Positions 9,087 through 17,417 of a stretch of DNA of 64,000 nucleotides are shown piece after piece. Position numbers and translations under genes: made by a program. Every line of letters begins with the position of its first letter. Position 1 is the stretch's first letter. The notes below the pieces were generated by a model. That model was not told the DNA's origin. It saw nothing but the letters and a program-made list of their open reading frames with translations, and did not search any database. The stretch comes from CAZNHL01 sp964572965 (GTDB lineage Bacteria; Bacteroidota; Bacteroidia; Cytophagales; UBA9547), in the NCBI GenBank assembly GCA_964572965.1, contig CAZNHL010000010.1, forward strand, positions 8,233-72,232, given 5' to 3'.

Positions 9087-9182
9087 AATATGTGGTTTTT
9101 AGGTGGAAATAATTAAATAAAAATCAACCTGGAAAAATTTCAGATGTCCTACCTAAAACGCAAACACTATGCCATAATTGTA

Positions 9183-10178
9183 TCATTGAATAAAACAAAG
9201 TTGTCCGTTTTTCTCCTGAGCCAAAGCGAACGGTTCATCTTTTAAAATAAAAAAACCGTCCAGATCGGCATAATCGCATAATCCGGTTAATCTCAGGGCA
9301 GAAGAAATTCCCAGTGAAGTTTCTACCATACAGCCTATCATTGTTTTAAGGCCCGCATTTTTAGCATTGGTTAAAATCTCAATTCCCTTAAAATAACCAC
9401 CGGCTTTCATCAGTTTCATGTTGACCCCGTGGAACTGTTCCACAATTTGCGACATGTCAGCAGAAGATGTTACACTCTCGTCAGCGAATATGTCAAAACG
9501 TGCGTGTTTTTTTAAATGCTTATATTCTTCTGTCAAAGCGGCAGGCAACGGCTGTTCTATGAATGAAATTTGTTTGATATGGGCAATTGACTCCTGGAAA
9601 ATGATTTGCTCTTCAACATCCTGCCAGCTTTCGTTACCATCTATCATGATAGGTTGTTTGCAGAAAGTCAGCAGTTCGTCCAGAGCGGCAATAGCATTGC
9701 TTTTATTAACCTTGAGTTTGATGTATGGAAAGCGCTGTAACCGGTGCTCTTCGAAAAAGCCTTGCAACTTGCCTTCGTCCATAATTGGGAGGGTATAGCA
9801 CGTTCCGGCATTTGTAACTTCAGGTACATTTAGAATACTTGCCACCGACTTGCCCGACTTCTTACTTAAATAATGAACGTAAGCCGACTCAATAGCAAAA
9901 CGCAAAGCATAATGCGGCTTTACCAGATTAAGAAGTTTACTTAAATCCGTCAGAGAGCTGATCCCTGCCGGTTTACTTACAAGGAAGCGTGCAAAATCTT
10001 TGCGGATATTTTCAGGAGTTTCGTCATAACGCACATTTGGAGCTACCTCGCCCATTCCTTCAAAAGTACCGTCGCTTATTTTTACCACAAAGTTTGTTTT
10101 GAAGTCCGAGGCATTACGGGCTATTTTCCAGGTATACCTTAATTCCAGGTGTAGTTCTTCGAGGGTAATAGTAAGCAT
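9183..10178 (-). CDS. Dipeptide epimerase (L-Ala-D/L-Glu type), enolase superfamily
   Basis: 331-residue cytoplasmic enzyme of the muconate-lactonizing/enolase superfamily that epimerises the second residue of dipeptides, typically in recycling of murein peptides. Catalytic features visible: KLK (154-156), metal ligands D180 (DGN), E208 (IEQP) and D233 (ADES), and the second catalytic lysine K258 in NMKLMKAGG. N-terminal capping domain about 1-110. The length is normal for the family. The exact dipeptide preferred cannot be read from the sequence. Confidence 0.85.
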   Translation of the reverse strand: MLTITLEELHLELRYTWKIARNASDFKTNFVVKISDGTFEGMGEVAPNVRYDETPENIRKDFARFLVSKPAGISSLTDLSKLLNLVKPHYALRFAIESAYVHYLSKKSGKSVASILNVPEVTNAGTCYTLPIMDEGKLQGFFEEHRLQRFPYIKLKVNKSNAIAALDELLTFCKQPIMIDGNESWQDVEEQIIFQESIAHIKQISFIEQPLPAALTEEYKHLKKHARFDIFADESVTSSADMSQIVEQFHGVNMKLMKAGGYFKGIEILTNAKNAGLKTMIGCMVETSLGISSALRLTGLCDYADLDGFFILKDEPFALAQEKNGQLCFIQ

Positions 10179-10214
10179 TTAACAGGTAGTTATTGATTTG
10201 CGCTTATAGATATA

Positions 10215-10249
10215 ATAGGATTGCCGGCGGGTCCCGCCGGCAATCCTAT
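10215..10249 (-). terminator. Long perfect palindrome between DoxX-like gene and epimerase
   Basis: A perfect 16-17 bp GC-rich inverted repeat centred on 10232 (ATAGGATTGCCGGCGG on the left arm). It lies just after the stop of the minus-strand DoxX-like gene, so it probably ends that transcript, although the following T tract is poor. It could equally be a palindromic repeat. Confidence 0.6.
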
Positions 10250-10255
10250 ATGTTA

Positions 10256-10624
10256 TTAATTTTTGTCTTTATAGATATAAGAGACAGCAAGAATCCCTAA
10301 AAAGAACAAAGGCATAAGCATATAGCCAATGTTTCTGTCTACAAAACTGTGGCTCAAAAATGCGAATATTAAAGTAAACGATAACCCTGCATAGGCCCAT
10401 TCCTTAACTTTAGCCGGTGTTTTCGGATAAGTAATTGCAATGACACCAAGCACTTTTGCGATAGTTAATGAGTAGGCAAAATAATCAGGATAACCTAATG
10501 CCTTTGTTCCGAAGGTCATATATTGGGGAGCAAAAATCCAGGTACTCATAGGCATGACCGCTTCCATTAATGCAATAATGATAGTGGCTGTCCAGAAGAT
10601 AATTTTAGTTGATTTACTAGTCAT
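10256..10624 (-). CDS. DoxX-like four-helix membrane protein
   Basis: 122-residue integral membrane protein with four hydrophobic segments (about 7-24, 44-65, 74-92 and 98-117) and the conserved feel of DoxX-like proteins (MTFGTKALGYPDYFAYSLTI; LGVIAITYPK; KEWAYAGLSF). The family is widespread and of uncertain function, often linked to redox or quinone chemistry. It is transcribed towards the epimerase, with a strong palindrome between them, so it is probably separate from it. Confidence 0.75.
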   Translation of the reverse strand: MTSKSTKIIFWTATIIIALMEAVMPMSTWIFAPQYMTFGTKALGYPDYFAYSLTIAKVLGVIAITYPKTPAKVKEWAYAGLSFTLIFAFLSHSFVDRNIGYMLMPLFFLGILAVSYIYKDKN

Positions 10625-10930
10625 ATGATTGGTTGTTTTTTCGAAGTTAATATGTTTTTTCTTTTGGGAACAAACCTTGAAATTATTCTATTCAATATTC
10701 CGGATTTTTTTAGGTGTAAGGTAAAGTGTTTTGATGTAAGTTTTAACAAAAAAGTAATTTATAGGAATCGTTTTTTTCTGTTTAATTGCTGCATTATTAT
10801 AATTGTAGCAATTGTTATTTCTTTTATCCGCATTTGTGCTAGGTTCCTGTTGCAGCAATAGAACATGTGAAGGTTTTGCTTTGTCTGAACTTAGTTGGGT
10901 GCCTTACAACCAAGGGGGGCAATTAAATTC
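10625..10930. other. AT-rich intergenic region
   Basis: Promoter side of the DoxX-like gene and upstream DNA of a short hypothetical ORF. An open frame at 10625-10861 has a Phe/Ile-rich, low-complexity product typical of AT-rich noncoding DNA and was not called. AAGGGGGG at about 10912 may be a ribosome site for the next ORF. Confidence 0.5.
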
Positions 10931-11245
10931 ATGAGTAATAAGGGGAACATAATTACATATGAATGTTATGTATATCAAAATGGAGGTGATATTCTCAAGA
11001 GAGAAGGGGAATCGAAATGCACTGCACCTTGTGAAAAATGGTATTCAGGACGATTAAATTCTAATAAAGATCAGGGCTTTAGTATCGTGTCAATTGATCT
11101 CATAAAACGTAGTGACAAAGAATGGCCTTCGTTAGGGGTTGACGGTTATTTAGCAGATATAAATACATTAGATACTTTGCATATGGATTTGAATGGGAAA
11201 AGCATTTTAAAAACTTTTATTATACCGTTAGAAACAACAGACTGA
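10931..11245 (+). CDS. Hypothetical protein
   Basis: 104 residues from MSNKGN at 10931 (116 if the ATG at 10895 is used). The downstream start is preferred for the purine run about 11 nt before it. Soluble, mixed charge, with CTAPCEKWYSG as the only cysteine-bearing segment. No signal peptide and no recognised family. It may be a small cytoplasmic protein or the remnant of a longer gene; the lack of a signal peptide beside a secreted protein is not informative. Confidence 0.4.
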   Translation: MSNKGNIITYECYVYQNGGDILKREGESKCTAPCEKWYSGRLNSNKDQGFSIVSIDLIKRSDKEWPSLGVDGYLADINTLDTLHMDLNGKSILKTFIIPLETTD

Positions 11246-11383
11246 AAATTTTGCACATAGTTTCCTGCGCTTGAGTTTACAGTTTAGGCTATTTTCCTTC
11301 GCATCAATTTTTTTTACAATAATGTAAAGCCTTTCAATGCTCCAAAATCTAATATTGAGACATCATAATTCAACAAAACTAAA

Positions 11384-12499
11384 ATGAAAAAACAACTGCT
11401 GATAGCAGCAATATCTGTCCTGTGCTATACCACAAACGCACAAAATGTAAATATTCCCGATGCAGCTTTCAAGTCATATCTCGTAGGGAATACTTCTATT
11501 AACACTAATGGGGATACTGAAATTCAGGTAAGTGAAGCAGAGGCTTTTTCAGGGAGTATTAGGATCTACGATCTGGGCATCTCTGATTTGACCGGAATAG
11601 AGGCATTTACGGCTTTAATAGAACTGCACAGTGCTATGAATTTATTGACTTCATTAGACGTGAGTAAAAATCTCGCTTTAGAGACGCTGGATTGCTCTTG
11701 GAATCAGTTGACTTCCTTGAAACTGAGTCCAAATACCGGTTTGGAAACGTTAATATGTCAGAACAATAAACTGACTTCTTTAGATGTGAGTGGCAATACA
11801 GGTTTGTCACTATTGGAGTGCTCTGAAAACCAATTGGCCTCCTTGGATCTGGGTTCAAATGCCGTTTTATTCAATTTAAGTTGCTGGGATAATAAACTGA
11901 CATCTTTAGACCTTAGCTCTAATATTATTCTGAAATACCTTAGCTGTCAGCAAAATCAATTAACTTCTCTAGATGTAAGTGCCAATACCGCCTTAGTAGT
12001 AATTGGCTGTGGATATAATAAATTAACCTCTTTAGATCTTAGTTCAAATACAGATTTGATAGCATTGTATTGCCGGTCTAATCAATTAACAAACTTAAAT
12101 ATGGCTAATGGGAATAGCCACAATATAGTAGACCTCGAGGTTTATGATAATCCAGACCTGACCAGCATTAAGGTAGATGATGCTTCAGTCATTGCCAATA
12201 ATCCTATCTGGAAAAATACAGATCCTGGCTTGGTGTTGGTCGATGATAATACAACAGCAAGCATAAGTGATCTTGGAATTGAAGATATTTTTAACATTTA
12301 CCCAAATCCTGTATCATCTGTTTTGCATATAGAAACTCCGGTAAATACAGTCATAACAATTACTACACCGTTAGGAGAAGAAGTGCTTTCTGCTCTGGTC
12401 AATCACAGAAACCATACGATTGATGTCAGCAGTTTTGTGGCAGGGATTTACTTTTTGAAAACATCTAAAGGAGACGTAATTAAGTTTGTGAAAGAATAG
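11384..12499 (+). CDS. Secreted leucine-rich-repeat protein with T9SS sorting domain
   Basis: 371-residue extracellular protein. Signal peptide 1-20 (cleavage after TNAQ). From about residue 60 to 265 there are 21-residue leucine-rich repeats (LTSLDLSSNT-L--L-C--N) resembling internalin-type or Bacteroidota LRR proteins; one Cys per unit sits at a fixed position in most repeats. Residues about 295-371 form a type IX secretion C-terminal domain (FNIYPNPVSSVLHI ... GIYFLKTSKGDVIKFVKE), which directs export across the outer membrane. Probably a surface or secreted binding protein. A terminator follows. Confidence 0.88.
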   Translation: MKKQLLIAAISVLCYTTNAQNVNIPDAAFKSYLVGNTSINTNGDTEIQVSEAEAFSGSIRIYDLGISDLTGIEAFTALIELHSAMNLLTSLDVSKNLALETLDCSWNQLTSLKLSPNTGLETLICQNNKLTSLDVSGNTGLSLLECSENQLASLDLGSNAVLFNLSCWDNKLTSLDLSSNIILKYLSCQQNQLTSLDVSANTALVVIGCGYNKLTSLDLSSNTDLIALYCRSNQLTNLNMANGNSHNIVDLEVYDNPDLTSIKVDDASVIANNPIWKNTDPGLVLVDDNTTASISDLGIEDIFNIYPNPVSSVLHIETPVNTVITITTPLGEEVLSALVNHRNHTIDVSSFVAGIYFLKTSKGDVIKFVKE

Positions 12500-12528
12500 C
12501 TGTGCTGTTTTGTTTTTTGTTAAAGCTG

Positions 12529-12562
12529 AAAGCCTTTCTGAATTTCCCGGGAAGGCTTTTTT
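12529..12562 (+). terminator. Terminator after the LRR gene
   Basis: AAAGCCTT (12529-12536)/AAGGCTTT (12552-12559) stem, followed by T residues. Confidence 0.7.
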
Positions 12563-12634
12563 ATGTTTCAAAGTTCAGTGACTTCAAAGAAGTGTATATA
12601 CTTTTTAAAAATGACAAGTCTTGCGTTTTCTCCC

Positions 12635-12664
12635 TTGAAAAGAACGAAAAAACACTTAATTTTG
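12635..12664 (+). promoter_or_regulatory. Promoter of thrA
   Basis: TTG at 12635-12637 and TAATTTTG at 12657-12664, separated by 19 nt, match the Bacteroidota -33/-7 consensus (TTG, TAnnTTTG). The predicted start near 12671 leaves a leader of about 86 nt. I see no leader peptide rich in Thr or Ile and no attenuator hairpin. Confidence 0.65.
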
Positions 12665-12756
12665 CAGCTTGATAAATTTAGGGGCATTGTGTCCTTTTGG
12701 GTCGGATCGGTTTGTAGCGGTCAGGCTATGTTTTTACTCTAATAAATTATTTCTCA

Positions 12757-15207
12757 ATGAGAGTCTTAAAATTCGGTGGTACTTCGGTAGGTTCAGTTCA
12801 GAACATCAAAGCAGTAATGGACATCGTGGTAAACAAGCAGAAAAGCAGTAAGCAGATTGCTGTCGTTTTTTCAGCGATGACCGGTGTTACCAATAGTTTA
12901 ATTGAAATGGGTCGCCTTGCTTCTATTAGTGACGATTCGTACCTGACGCACCTGAAAACCATTGAAAACAGACATTTTGAGGTGATTAATGCTTTGATAG
13001 ATGTACAGCTGCAAAGCAAAGTGTTGGCTAATGTAAAGCTGATGCTGAATGAACTTGAAGGTCTTTTGCATGGTGTTTTCCTTGTAAAAGAAATTTCTAA
13101 GCGTACTGGTGACCTTGTGGTAAGTTTCGGAGAGAGACTTTCTTCTTATATCATCACTGAGGCGATCAAACAAACACAACCTGATGCTGAGTTTGTGGAC
13201 GCCCGCACTTTGATTAAAACCGACGACAACTTCGGTAATGCTCGTGTGAACTTCAAGGCCACTGAAGAGAATATTAAAAACTACTTCAAAGACCATAAGT
13301 CATTACAGTTGGTTACCGGTTTTGTGGCTTCTACTGATAAAAATGAAACTACTACGCTTGGCCGTGGTGGTTCTGACTATACTGCTGCCATCTTCGGTGC
13401 TGCGCTTGATTGCGAAGAAATCGAAATATGGACAGACGTTGACGGTATGTTAACGGCTGATCCGCGTATGGTGAAAAAGGCATTTACGCTTCCTTCTGTT
13501 TCCTACATTGAAGCAATGGAGTTGTCGCACTTCGGCGCTAAAGTAATTTATCCGCCAACATTGCAGCCTGCATTTGCTAAGAAAATTCCGATCAGCATCA
13601 GAAATACTTTCAACCCGTCTTTCGGTGGGACTATTATTTCTGACAAAGCTGCTGCAGGAGATTATACTATCAAAGGTATTTCTTCTATCAGTGACATTGC
13701 TCTGATCAATATTCAGGGAAGCGGTATGATGGGTGAAACCGGTTTTTCCGGGCGTCTGTTCACTGCTTTGGCTAAGAAAAAAGTGAACCTGATTTTGATT
13801 ACTCAGGCATCATCTGAATACTCAATCAGTTTTGCAATAGCGCCTACTGAAGCTGCTTTGGCTAAAGAAACGATTGAGGAGGAGTTTGAAAATGAATTAC
13901 GCACAGGAAAACTTGATCCTGTTAACATAGAGACAGACCTTTCTGTAGTAGCCATCATAGGCGAGAACATGCGCCGTACGCCGGGTATAGCAGGAAAGCT
14001 GTTCCAGGCATTGGGTCACAATGGTATCAACATCGTGGCTATTGCTCAGGGTTCTTCTGAGTACAATGTTTCTGTAGTGATTAAAAAGCCTGATCTGGCA
14101 AAAGGCCTGAACGCATTGCATGACAGTTTCTTCCTTTCAGGAACAAAGTCATTGAATGTATTTATTGTAGGTCTTGGTCTGATCGGTAAAACACTGATTA
14201 ACCAGATTGCAAAACAGTCTGAATATCTGAGTAAAAACAAGTCTTTGAAAATCAATATTGTTGGTGTGGTGAATACTAAGAAAATGGTATTCAATGCTGA
14301 TGGTCTTGATCTGACAAACTGGGAAGCTTCATTGGAAAATGGTGAAGCGAGTGACATGGAAGCATTTGTGAATAAAATGCGTTCATTGAACCTGCCAAAC
14401 TCAGTTTTTGTAGACAACACTTCAAGCAAAGAGGTGGTGAAATACTATGAGACGATCCTGAAATCAAGCGTTTCTGTAGTAACGCCGAATAAACTGGCTA
14501 ACTCAGGTACATACGATAACTATCAGGCTTTGCGCAATGCTGCTAAAAAGCATGGTGTTCAGTTCCTGTATGAAACCAACGTAGGTGCAGGTTTGCCTAT
14601 CATTGGTACATTAAAAGACTTGTTGAATTCAGGCGATCAGATCCTGAAAATTGAAGCGGTGCTTTCAGGTACATTGTCATTTATTTTCAACTCTTACAAA
14701 GCAGGCACTTCGTTCAGCGAAATTGTAAAAGAAGCAAAAGCAAAAGGTTATACAGAACCGGATCCTCGTGATGACCTGAACGGTATGGACGTTGCACGTA
14801 AGATATTGATCTTGTCTCGTGACAGCGGTTTCGCTATGGAGCCTACAGATGTACAGGTAGAAAATATCCTTCCTCAGAACTGCTGTGATGCAAAAACTGT
14901 TGAAGAGTTCTTTGTGGAATTAGAGAAGTCAAATGATTTCTTTGAGAAGCGTAGAAAAGAAGCCGAAGATGCAGGCAAGGTATTGCGTTTCATAGCATCG
15001 TTGGAAAACGGAAAAGCTTCTGTAACACTTCAGGCAGTAGATGGCGGTCACCCGTTCTATTCTCTGTCGGGAAGCGATAACATTATCTCGTTCACAACAG
15101 AGCGTTACCTGAATCGTCCATTGGTTGTTAAAGGCCCGGGAGCAGGTGCAGAAGTAACAGCAGCAGGCGTGTTTGCCGATATTATCAAAGTAGGATCTAC
15201 TTTATAG
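12757..15207 (+). CDS. thrA: Bifunctional aspartate kinase / homoserine dehydrogenase
   Basis: 816-residue cytoplasmic enzyme catalysing the first and third steps from aspartate to homoserine. The aspartokinase domain starts immediately (VLKFGGTSVGS, residues 3-13) and runs to about 300. Two ACT-type regulatory regions lie at about 305-455 (LINIQGSGMMGETG; VAIIGENMRRTPG), the usual site of threonine feedback. Homoserine dehydrogenase begins near 465 with the Rossmann motif VGLGLIGKTL and includes the substrate segment ETNVGAGLPII. Full length for the fused ThrA family. It heads thrA-thrB; thrC is 28 kb away on the same strand. Confidence 0.97.
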   Translation: MRVLKFGGTSVGSVQNIKAVMDIVVNKQKSSKQIAVVFSAMTGVTNSLIEMGRLASISDDSYLTHLKTIENRHFEVINALIDVQLQSKVLANVKLMLNELEGLLHGVFLVKEISKRTGDLVVSFGERLSSYIITEAIKQTQPDAEFVDARTLIKTDDNFGNARVNFKATEENIKNYFKDHKSLQLVTGFVASTDKNETTTLGRGGSDYTAAIFGAALDCEEIEIWTDVDGMLTADPRMVKKAFTLPSVSYIEAMELSHFGAKVIYPPTLQPAFAKKIPISIRNTFNPSFGGTIISDKAAAGDYTIKGISSISDIALINIQGSGMMGETGFSGRLFTALAKKKVNLILITQASSEYSISFAIAPTEAALAKETIEEEFENELRTGKLDPVNIETDLSVVAIIGENMRRTPGIAGKLFQALGHNGINIVAIAQGSSEYNVSVVIKKPDLAKGLNALHDSFFLSGTKSLNVFIVGLGLIGKTLINQIAKQSEYLSKNKSLKINIVGVVNTKKMVFNADGLDLTNWEASLENGEASDMEAFVNKMRSLNLPNSVFVDNTSSKEVVKYYETILKSSVSVVTPNKLANSGTYDNYQALRNAAKKHGVQFLYETNVGAGLPIIGTLKDLLNSGDQILKIEAVLSGTLSFIFNSYKAGTSFSEIVKEAKAKGYTEPDPRDDLNGMDVARKILILSRDSGFAMEPTDVQVENILPQNCCDAKTVEEFFVELEKSNDFFEKRRKEAEDAGKVLRFIASLENGKASVTLQAVDGGHPFYSLSGSDNIISFTTERYLNRPLVVKGPGAGAEVTAAGVFADIIKVGSTL

Positions 15208-15420
15208 TAGTATTGAGAAGTGGGTAGTGAGTATTGAGAAATGTCCTGCTCCTTTTTAGTTTGCTTGGTAATATAGAGATATGTGTCTAGGTGACTTCTA
15301 GATGAGTAGTATACTCCATAGTCTCAAGTGTTAGTTTAAATTTTGAAGTCATTGTAGTAAGATGTGTATTGCGGTCTTTATTGATCTCACTACTCAAATC
15401 TCACTACTCACTACTATATA
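15208..15420. repeat. Intergenic repeat with inverted CTCACTACT arms
   Basis: A left part rich in GAGAAGTGGGTAGTGAGTATTG and a right part of repeated TCTCACTACTCA words are roughly complementary, so the thrA-thrB spacer could fold into a long imperfect hairpin. The same words fill the spacer at 57027-57197. It may attenuate thrB expression or simply be a mobile or simple repeat. Confidence 0.55.
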
Positions 15421-16350
15421 ATGGAATCAATAAAAGTATTTGCACCGGCAACGGTTGCTAACGTAGTTTGCGGATTTGATGTGCTTGGTTTTGCTGTGCA
15501 CAATCCCGGTGATGAAGTAATCATGCGCCTGAGCGATAAGCCGGGTGTACGCATTACGAAAATTGAAGGTGATAATGGCCGTTTGCCATTGGAGGCAGAA
15601 CGCAATACGGTTGGTATTTCTGTATTGAATTACCTGAGTCATATTGGTTCGCAGCAAGGGATTGAAATTGAATTGTTCAAAAAAATGCCACTAGGCAGCG
15701 GTATGGGCTCAAGCTCTGCCAGTACGGTAGCAGGTGTTTTTGCGATCAATGAACTGATGGGTAAAAAGCTGACTAAGCAGGAGTTGCTTCCATTCGCAAT
15801 GGAGGGCGAGCGCCTGGCTTGTGGTTCTGCCCATGCTGATAACGTTGCTCCGGCTTTGTTCGGTGGTTTTGTGCTGGTAAGAAGCTATGAACCGTTGGAT
15901 GTAATTCAGTTGCCAACTCCGGAAAACTTGTGGTGCTCTGTTATTCACCCGCATATTGAAGTACAAACCAAAGATGCACGCCGTATTCTGCCTGAAAAAG
16001 TGGCATTGAGAGATGGTGTGAAGCAATGGGGCAATGTGGGCGGATTAGTAGCAGGTTTATACACCAGCGACTATGACCTGATCGGCAGAAGTTTACAGGA
16101 TTTCCTTGTAGAGCCTGTGCGTTCTATCTTAATCCCTGGTTTTCATAAAGTAAAAGAAGCAGCATTGAGCGCCGGTGCTATTGGCGGAGGGATTTCCGGT
16201 TCAGGGCCGTCAATCTTTGTTTTAAGTAAAGATGAGAAAACTGCTCAGGCAGCAGCAGCAGCTATGAGCAAGACATTCCATGATATTAAGATCGGAAACG
16301 AAACTTATGTTTCTAAAGTGAACCCTCATGGTCCGGTTGTGATCGGATAA
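15421..16350 (+). CDS. thrB: Homoserine kinase
   Basis: 309-residue GHMP-family kinase that phosphorylates homoserine for threonine synthesis. The ATP-binding motif PLGSGMGSSSAS lies at residues 90-101, the N-terminal AP-ATVANVVCGFDVLG motif at 8-23, and the C-terminal GIGGGISGSGPSIF-like motif near residue 256. It follows thrA by 213 nt on the same strand and is ended by a very strong terminator. Length and motifs are normal. Confidence 0.95.
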   Translation: MESIKVFAPATVANVVCGFDVLGFAVHNPGDEVIMRLSDKPGVRITKIEGDNGRLPLEAERNTVGISVLNYLSHIGSQQGIEIELFKKMPLGSGMGSSSASTVAGVFAINELMGKKLTKQELLPFAMEGERLACGSAHADNVAPALFGGFVLVRSYEPLDVIQLPTPENLWCSVIHPHIEVQTKDARRILPEKVALRDGVKQWGNVGGLVAGLYTSDYDLIGRSLQDFLVEPVRSILIPGFHKVKEAALSAGAIGGGISGSGPSIFVLSKDEKTAQAAAAAMSKTFHDIKIGNETYVSKVNPHGPVVIG

Positions 16351-16368
16351 CGATAATCAAAATACAGA

Positions 16369-16413
16369 AAACTAACGAAGGCCCGATCTGATAAATCGGG
16401 CCTTCGTTAGTTT
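16369..16413 (+). terminator. Strong terminator after thrB
   Basis: Perfect 19-bp stem (16369-16387 pairing with 16395-16413) with a 7-nt loop. It ends the thrAB transcript, so the repeats downstream are separate transcription units. Confidence 0.9.
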
Positions 16414-16447
16414 AAGTAAAAAATCATTCATCCCTCAAATCCGGTTG

Positions 16448-16621
16448 TTTGGCTAAAATATAAGTTGGTACATATAAAAAATGAATATTGTAAAAAGCCT
16501 TGCCGTATATTTGATTAAGCTAAAGGAGAAAAAAGTAATAACTGATTTCCTGGTTTAAATAATAAATAGGTTGGTTGAGGTCATTTTATGCCATCTGCAT
16601 TGCGGATGGCATATTTTTTTG
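16448..16621 (+). ncRNA. Tandem small RNA unit 1 of 4 (promoter, RNA, terminator)
   Basis: First of four homologous noncoding units. A conserved upstream block starts at TTTGGCTAAAATAT (16448). The -7 box TATATTTG lies 58 nt further on (16506-16513), so the RNA probably starts near 16519. The RNA carries AAGCTAAAGGAG, a partner TTTCCTGG forming a 5' hairpin, then the conserved AATAGGTTGGTTGAGGT. It ends in a terminator ATGCCATCTGC (16588-16598)/GCGGATGGCAT (16602-16612) with a T tract. Predicted length about 100 nt. No conserved ORF. Confidence 0.65.
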
Positions 16622-16711
16622 CCCAGAATCCAGGACAATCTAAATAAATTTTACCACACAGGTTCCGGCAGCCAGCAGAAGGGAATTTTGTTCGTCCTTG
16701 AAAATCAGTTG

Positions 16712-16883
16712 TTTGGCTAAAAAATATATCGTTAGGTATAAAAATCAAATATGCTAAAAAGTGCCTCCGTATATTCGGGTAAGCTAAAGAGAAAAAGACA
16801 TTGACTAATTACTTGGGTTAGATATTAAATAGATTGGTTAGGGTTGTTATATGCCATCTGCAGTGCAGGTGGCATATTTTTTT
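16712..16883 (+). ncRNA. Tandem small RNA unit 2 of 4
   Basis: Same layout as unit 1: TTTGGCTAAA at 16712 and -7 box TATATTCG at 16770-16777, again exactly 58 nt apart. Terminator ATGCCATCTGC (16851-16861)/GCAGGTGGCAT (16865-16875), then seven T. The wobble pair in the terminator stem sits at a different position from the other units, so pairing is kept while sequence changes. It is the most divergent copy (linker AATAGATTGGTTAGGGT). Confidence 0.6.
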
Positions 16884-16969
16884 GCCTTGTTTTCTTCTGC
16901 TAGTCAGAAACAAAGAACAAATGGAATTATCAGAGATGGGAAATTTTGTTCGTCCTTCAAAATCAATTG

Positions 16970-17144
16970 TTTGGCTAAAATATCTGTTGGTACATATAAA
17001 AAGTAAATATGGTAAAAAGCACTGCCGTATATTTGATTAAGCTAAAAGAAAATGTTATAAACGGTTTTCTTGGTTTAAGGTAATAAATAGGTTGGTTGAG
17101 ATTATTTTATGCCATCTGCATTTGCGGATGGCATATTTGTTTTG
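16970..17144 (+). ncRNA. Tandem small RNA unit 3 of 4
   Basis: TTTGGCTAAA at 16970, -7 box TATATTTG at 17028-17035 (58 nt spacing), conserved AATAGGTTGGTTGAG. Terminator ATGCCATCTGC (17109-17119)/GCGGATGGCAT (17124-17134). The 5' hairpin is AAGAAAA/TTTTCTT where unit 4 has AGGAAA/TTTCCT, a compensatory change that supports RNA pairing. The 85-nt spacer before it shares GGGAA..TTTTGTTCGTCCTT with the spacer before unit 2. Confidence 0.65.
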
Positions 17145-17218
17145 TAGATACTTGGTTTGGCAACGCTCTTGTCGTCAGTTACTTGTATGATTAGACGTTC
17201 GTCTGAAAAATAAATGTA

Positions 17219-17390
17219 TTTGGCTAAAATATCTGTTGATACATATAAAAAACGAATATAGTATAAAGCATTCACGTATATTTGTTCAAGCTAAAAGGAA
17301 AAAGTTTTATAGATATTTCCTGCTAGGTATAAATAGGTTGGTTGAGGTTATTTTATGCCATCTGCGCTTGCGGATGGCATACTTGTTTTA
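17219..17390 (+). ncRNA. Tandem small RNA unit 4 of 4
   Basis: TTTGGCTAAA at 17219, -7 box TATATTTG at 17277-17284 (58 nt spacing), 5' hairpin AGGAAA/TTTCCT, conserved AATAGGTTGGTTGAGGT. Terminator ATGCCATCTGC (17355-17365)/GCGGATGGCAT (17370-17380) with a weaker T tract. It ends 27 nt before the stop of the convergent MNT-HEPN gene, so its terminator may also serve that gene. Confidence 0.65.
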
Positions 17391-17417
17391 GGGAGATTAT
17401 CTCGGCAACTTATAAGA

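Noticed and set aside
10625..10861. 78-aa Phe/Ile-rich ORF
   Set aside because: Composition is that of translated AT-rich spacer and no homologous features or signal peptide plus lipobox exist.
12671..12756. Threonine or isoleucine leader-peptide attenuator before thrA
   Set aside because: The leader has no run of Thr or Ile codons and no terminator or antiterminator pair.
13046..14429. Minus-strand ORFs opposite thrA and other large genes
   Set aside because: They are shadows of conserved plus-strand enzymes.
16834..17040. 68-aa ORF across sRNA units 2 and 3
   Set aside because: It crosses a terminator and a promoter-like block, and the frame is not kept in the other copies.
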